A DNA stretch of 7,897 nt from assembly GCA_030146445.1 (NCBI GenBank), contig JASLBT010000139.1, positions 1 to 7,897 of the forward strand. The letters run 5' to 3'. Under the pieces are notes generated by a model. It was given only the letters and a program-made list of their open reading frames with translations, was not told where the DNA came from and ran no database searches. The DNA comes from Segetibacter sp. (lineage in GTDB: Bacteria > Bacteroidota > Bacteroidia > Chitinophagales > Chitinophagaceae). Below are positions 5,359-7,897 of the stretch, one piece after another (the first letter of the stretch is position 1; every line of letters starts with the position of its first letter). Both the position numbers and the translations under genes were made by a program.

Positions 5359-7494
5359 ATGAAAAAACTACTCGTATTTACTGCCGGCCTGTTTTCCCTG
5401 GTAATCTCTTCTCCCGTTATTTCACAAACGAAGATCGACAGGAAGGCACTAGTTCAGCGACATACGGTGCTCGTTACTAAGCCGGACACACTGGCCTCAT
5501 TGTCCGTAGGAAACGGCCGGTTTGCTTTCACGACGGATATTACGGGGCTTCAAACCTTTCCAACAGAATATTCGCGCGGTGTTTCACTGGGCACCCAATC
5601 AGAGTGGGGTTGGCACAGCTTCATAGATACAATCGGATATAAGCGATCCGAAGCTTTGAAAACTTATCACCTAAATGGCAGGGATATAACTTACTCCGTC
5701 CAGTGGAATTCTCCTGAAAGAAATAAAGCGGCCTCAGACTGGTTTCGTCAAAACCCACACCGGCTTCAACTCGGGAGTGTTGGATTGGACATTCAACTTG
5801 CCAATGGATCAATGGCAGGCTTGAACGATATTAAGGACATTCGGCAGGAATTAAACATGTACACCGGTGAGATCAAAAGTCATTTCACCGTGGAAGGTAT
5901 ACCCGTTGACGTAAGTACGTTCGGGCACCAGCAAGAGGATGCAATAGCGGCAAAGATAATTTCACCACTACTTTTAAGAGGCAGCCTGAAGATAAACGTA
6001 CGTTTTCCATATCCGACTGGCGATTGGATTGACGAAGGTGCCAACTACGCCAACGTTCAAAGGCATACTTCATCAATTCAAAACAGCAGCAAAGGTGGCG
6101 TAGTTTTGAAACACCAACTTGATACAACCATCTACTACGCCGCCTTGAAGTGGGACGGTACGGCTACGGCGGGTCAAAAGCAACCGCATTATTTCCTGAT
6201 CACGCCTTCCCGCAGTAATACATTTTCATTCAGCTGTAAGTTTGCGAATAGCGCGGGTAATAACGTGCCGTCATATGCACAAACCCGGGCGAACAATTTC
6301 AAAGCCTGGCCATCTTTCTGGAACAGCGGAGCAGCAGTTGACTTTTCGGGTAGTACGGATAAACGTGCCTTTGAACTGGAGCGCCGGGTAATATTATCGC
6401 AATACCTGCTCCGGGTGCAGGAAGCGGGTGATTTTCCTCCGCAGGAAACAGGGCTCACTTATAATAGCTGGTACGGCAAACCCCACCTCGAAATGCATTA
6501 CTGGCACAGCGGGCAATACCCGTTATGGAACCGGATGGATCTCCTGGAGCGTAGTTTAGGATGGTATAAAAACGTGTATGGAATTGCAAAAGGCATTGCA
6601 GAAAGGCAGGGCTTCGAAGGTGTTCGCTGGCAGAAAATGACGGATAATGAGGGACAGGAAGTTCCCTCCTCCGTTGGCGCTTTCTTAATCTGGCAGCAGC
6701 CACACTTTATTTATTTTGCTGAACTGGCATACCGTGATAAACCGGGTGCAGCACAGTTACATAAATACAAGGACCTGGTGTTTGCAACGGCCGACTTTAT
6801 GGCCTCGTACCCATTTTACGAAAAACAAAAAGACCGTTACATCCTGGGGAAAGGAGTAATCCCTGCACAGGAGCGGTTTAAGGCAGAAGAAACATTTAAC
6901 CCAACTTACGAATTGGTGTATTGGCACTGGGCACTCAAGACCGCTGGCGAATGGCGCAAAAGGTTAAACCTTGCTCCAAATCCAAAATGGAACGAAGTAT
7001 TGCAAAAGCTTTCGAAGCTTCCGGTACAGAACAACCTTTACCTGGCAACCGAAAGTGCCACCGACAGCTATACCAATCCTGAATTCAAGACTGACCATCC
7101 TTCGGTGCTTGGAGCACTTGGCATGATGCCATTAACCGGCCAGGTCGACACTGCAATAATGAGAAACACTTTTGACTGGATCTGGAAAAACTGGAGTTGG
7201 AAAGACACCTGGGGATGGGATTTCCCAATGGTCGCAATGACAGCAACCCGCCTCGGCATGCCTGATAAAGCGGTAGACGCACTGCTCATGAATATACAAA
7301 CGAACACCTATCTTCCGAATGGGCATAATTACCAGGACGACAGGCTTCGGATTTACCTGCCAGGCAATGGAGGTGTACTTGCTGCCGTGGCGATGATGTG
7401 CGCAGGCTATGACGGCAACACCGTTGCTAATCCGGGAATACCAAAAGACGGCACCTGGAAAGTGCGATGGGAAGGACTTAAGAAAATGCCATAG
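5359..7494 (+). CDS. Secreted (alpha/alpha)6-barrel glycosidase-like protein, GH65/GH95-like
   Basis: This is a 711-residue protein. The start at 5359 is chosen because it opens a classic signal peptide (MKKLLVFTAG core, cleaved near VIS before QTK, residue 22/23). The frame stays open 63 codons further upstream, but those codons cover a terminator hairpin and a microrepeat. Residues about 45-325 look like the N-terminal beta-sandwich of six-hairpin glycosidases (LASLSVGNGRFAF near 45-57). Residues about 335-690 look like an (alpha/alpha)6 barrel, with WYGKPHLEMHYWHSGQYPLW at 371-390, PAQERFKAEETFNPTYEL at 502-519 and a closing YLPGNGGVLAAVAMM at 666-680 that resembles the end of GH65/GH95-type barrels. 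Glu378, Glu505 and Glu510/511 are conserved-looking acids that may be catalytic, but I cannot assign them. The rhamnogalacturonan setting suggests action on an RG-I side chain or oligosaccharide; the sugar is unknown. It sits behind a terminator, so it is a separate transcription unit. Confidence 0.75.
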   Translation: MKKLLVFTAGLFSLVISSPVISQTKIDRKALVQRHTVLVTKPDTLASLSVGNGRFAFTTDITGLQTFPTEYSRGVSLGTQSEWGWHSFIDTIGYKRSEALKTYHLNGRDITYSVQWNSPERNKAASDWFRQNPHRLQLGSVGLDIQLANGSMAGLNDIKDIRQELNMYTGEIKSHFTVEGIPVDVSTFGHQQEDAIAAKIISPLLLRGSLKINVRFPYPTGDWIDEGANYANVQRHTSSIQNSSKGGVVLKHQLDTTIYYAALKWDGTATAGQKQPHYFLITPSRSNTFSFSCKFANSAGNNVPSYAQTRANNFKAWPSFWNSGAAVDFSGSTDKRAFELERRVILSQYLLRVQEAGDFPPQETGLTYNSWYGKPHLEMHYWHSGQYPLWNRMDLLERSLGWYKNVYGIAKGIAERQGFEGVRWQKMTDNEGQEVPSSVGAFLIWQQPHFIYFAELAYRDKPGAAQLHKYKDLVFATADFMASYPFYEKQKDRYILGKGVIPAQERFKAEETFNPTYELVYWHWALKTAGEWRKRLNLAPNPKWNEVLQKLSKLPVQNNLYLATESATDSYTNPEFKTDHPSVLGALGMMPLTGQVDTAIMRNTFDWIWKNWSWKDTWGWDFPMVAMTATRLGMPDKAVDALLMNIQTNTYLPNGHNYQDDRLRIYLPGNGGVLAAVAMMCAGYDGNTVANPGIPKDGTWKVRWEGLKKMP

Positions 7495-7854
7495 CCGGTC
7501 GAAAATATTTGCGGGTACGATACTGAGGAAGTGGTCGTGCGCTTTGCCCTTAATGGCATAATTCTTTAAGCCTGCTAAATGTCTTACTTTACCGGCAATT
7601 ACCAAATGGTAGTTAAGCCGCTATCGATTTGCCCCATACTGTTATTTCATTACCTTCTAACCTGCTGCCGTGTTAGTCGTACGACCTTCTTGGTTGTATG
7701 CTGAACTGGTTAGCACTACAGACCCGTTCAACTGTTGTACGGCGGTAAACCAGGAAATCTCCCTTGCAAAGACAAGGATAACAAACATGCACCAGCCTGG
7801 CGACGTTCGGGTTTCATAAATCACTGGTAAAAACGGATCAGAACATTACTGAAT
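7495..7854. other. Gene-free gap after the glycosidase
   Basis: This 360-bp stretch holds no credible gene on either strand; a minus-strand open frame reaching 7605 lies mostly inside the glycosidase gene and reads as its antisense shadow. No convincing intrinsic terminator with a T-run follows the stop codon at 7494. Visible structure is limited to a hairpin at 7678-7700 (listed separately), the small palindrome TACCAAATGGTA at 7600-7611 and a weak stem CCTTG/CAAGG at 7762-7777. TCGATTTG at 7624-7631 and AATATTTG at 7504-7511 each match 7 of 8 positions of the Bacteroidota -7 element, but without a clear -33 partner. The change of function across this gap suggests that it marks the end of the pectin locus. 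Confidence 0.6.
7678..7700 (+). other. Hairpin in the gap before the peptidase gene
   Basis: CGTACGACC (7678-7686) pairs with GGTTGTATG (7692-7700) over 9 positions, two of them G-T wobbles, around the loop TTCTT. The left arm overlaps a perfect 10-bp palindrome, GTCGTACGAC (7676-7685). There is no T-run on either side, so it is not a typical terminator. It may be an operator or an RNA structure, or may have no function. Confidence 0.3.
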
Positions 7855-7897
7855 ATGACTTATTGTTTAGGGATCAAAGTTAAGTCGGGGCTTGTTG
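7855..7897 (+). CDS. Anbu-type proteasome-related peptidase (N-terminal fragment)
   Basis: Only the first 14 codons are in the window, reading MTYCLGIKVKSGLV, and the frame is open at the edge. The opening MTYC followed by a hydrophobic strand and a GLV segment is the usual N-terminus of Anbu (ancestral beta-subunit) proteins, which belong to the Ntn-hydrolase/proteasome family T1. In that family the Thr directly after the initiator Met becomes the catalytic N-terminal nucleophile, here Thr2, with no propeptide. Anbu genes are often grouped with transglutaminase-like, alpha-E and ATP-grasp genes, which might lie beyond the window. The evidence is a short string only, so the call rests on recognition of this N-terminus; a chance open frame is the alternative. 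It is cytoplasmic and unrelated to the pectin enzymes upstream. Confidence 0.55.
   Translation, partial: MTYCLGIKVKSGLV

Noticed and set aside
7132..7605. 157-residue minus-strand open frame at the end of the glycosidase gene
   Set aside because: Most of it is antisense to the conserved barrel end; nothing in it resembles a known protein.
1..7897. SusC/SusD pair, hybrid two-component regulator or transposase
   Set aside because: None is encoded in the window, so a complete PUL cannot be claimed from this sequence alone.

Overview
The window reads as a piece of a Bacteroidota chromosome. The plus strand carries a run of secreted carbohydrate-active enzymes with Sec-type signal peptides, mature ends that often begin with Q, A/T-rich start regions without Shine-Dalgarno sequences, and paralogous enzyme pairs typical of polysaccharide utilisation loci (PULs). 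The base composition is moderate. I cannot fix the genus; a soil or plant-associated member of the Chitinophagaceae/Sphingobacteriaceae type is an inference from protein style only. No SusC/SusD pair, regulator or transporter lies inside the window.

Layout: (1) 1-159 is the 3' end of a family PL11 rhamnogalacturonan lyase. (2) 160-597 is a gene-free gap; its first half holds two kinds of repeated G/C-rich hairpin unit. (3) 598-2478 is a complete second PL11 lyase. (4) 2479-2838 is a gap with nested inverted repeats and a short palindrome. (5) 2839-3606 and 3632-4420 are two tandem CE12-type rhamnogalacturonan acetylesterases, followed by (6) a small secreted lipocalin-like protein at 4469-5005. 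(7) Two candidate terminators (5024-5051 and 5164-5200) end that unit. (8) After an elaborate leader (inverted repeat at 5225-5252, 7/8-bp tandem repeat at 5295-5337) comes a 711-residue secreted (alpha/alpha)6-type glycosidase-like protein at 5359-7494. (9) 7495-7854 is a gap, and (10) 7855-7897 is the first 14 codons of what looks like an Anbu-type proteasome-related peptidase.

The genes make sense together as degradation of the rhamnogalacturonan-I backbone of pectin. CE12 esterases remove acetyl groups from galacturonate, PL11 lyases cleave the rhamnose-galacturonate backbone by beta-elimination, and the last glycosidase-like enzyme probably acts on a side chain or released oligosaccharide whose identity cannot be read from sequence. 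The locus type is known. The less explained parts are the non-coding elements, the unassigned glycosidase and the small secreted protein. I see no phage, transposase, CRISPR, tRNA or rRNA, and no clear evidence for a wholly new system.
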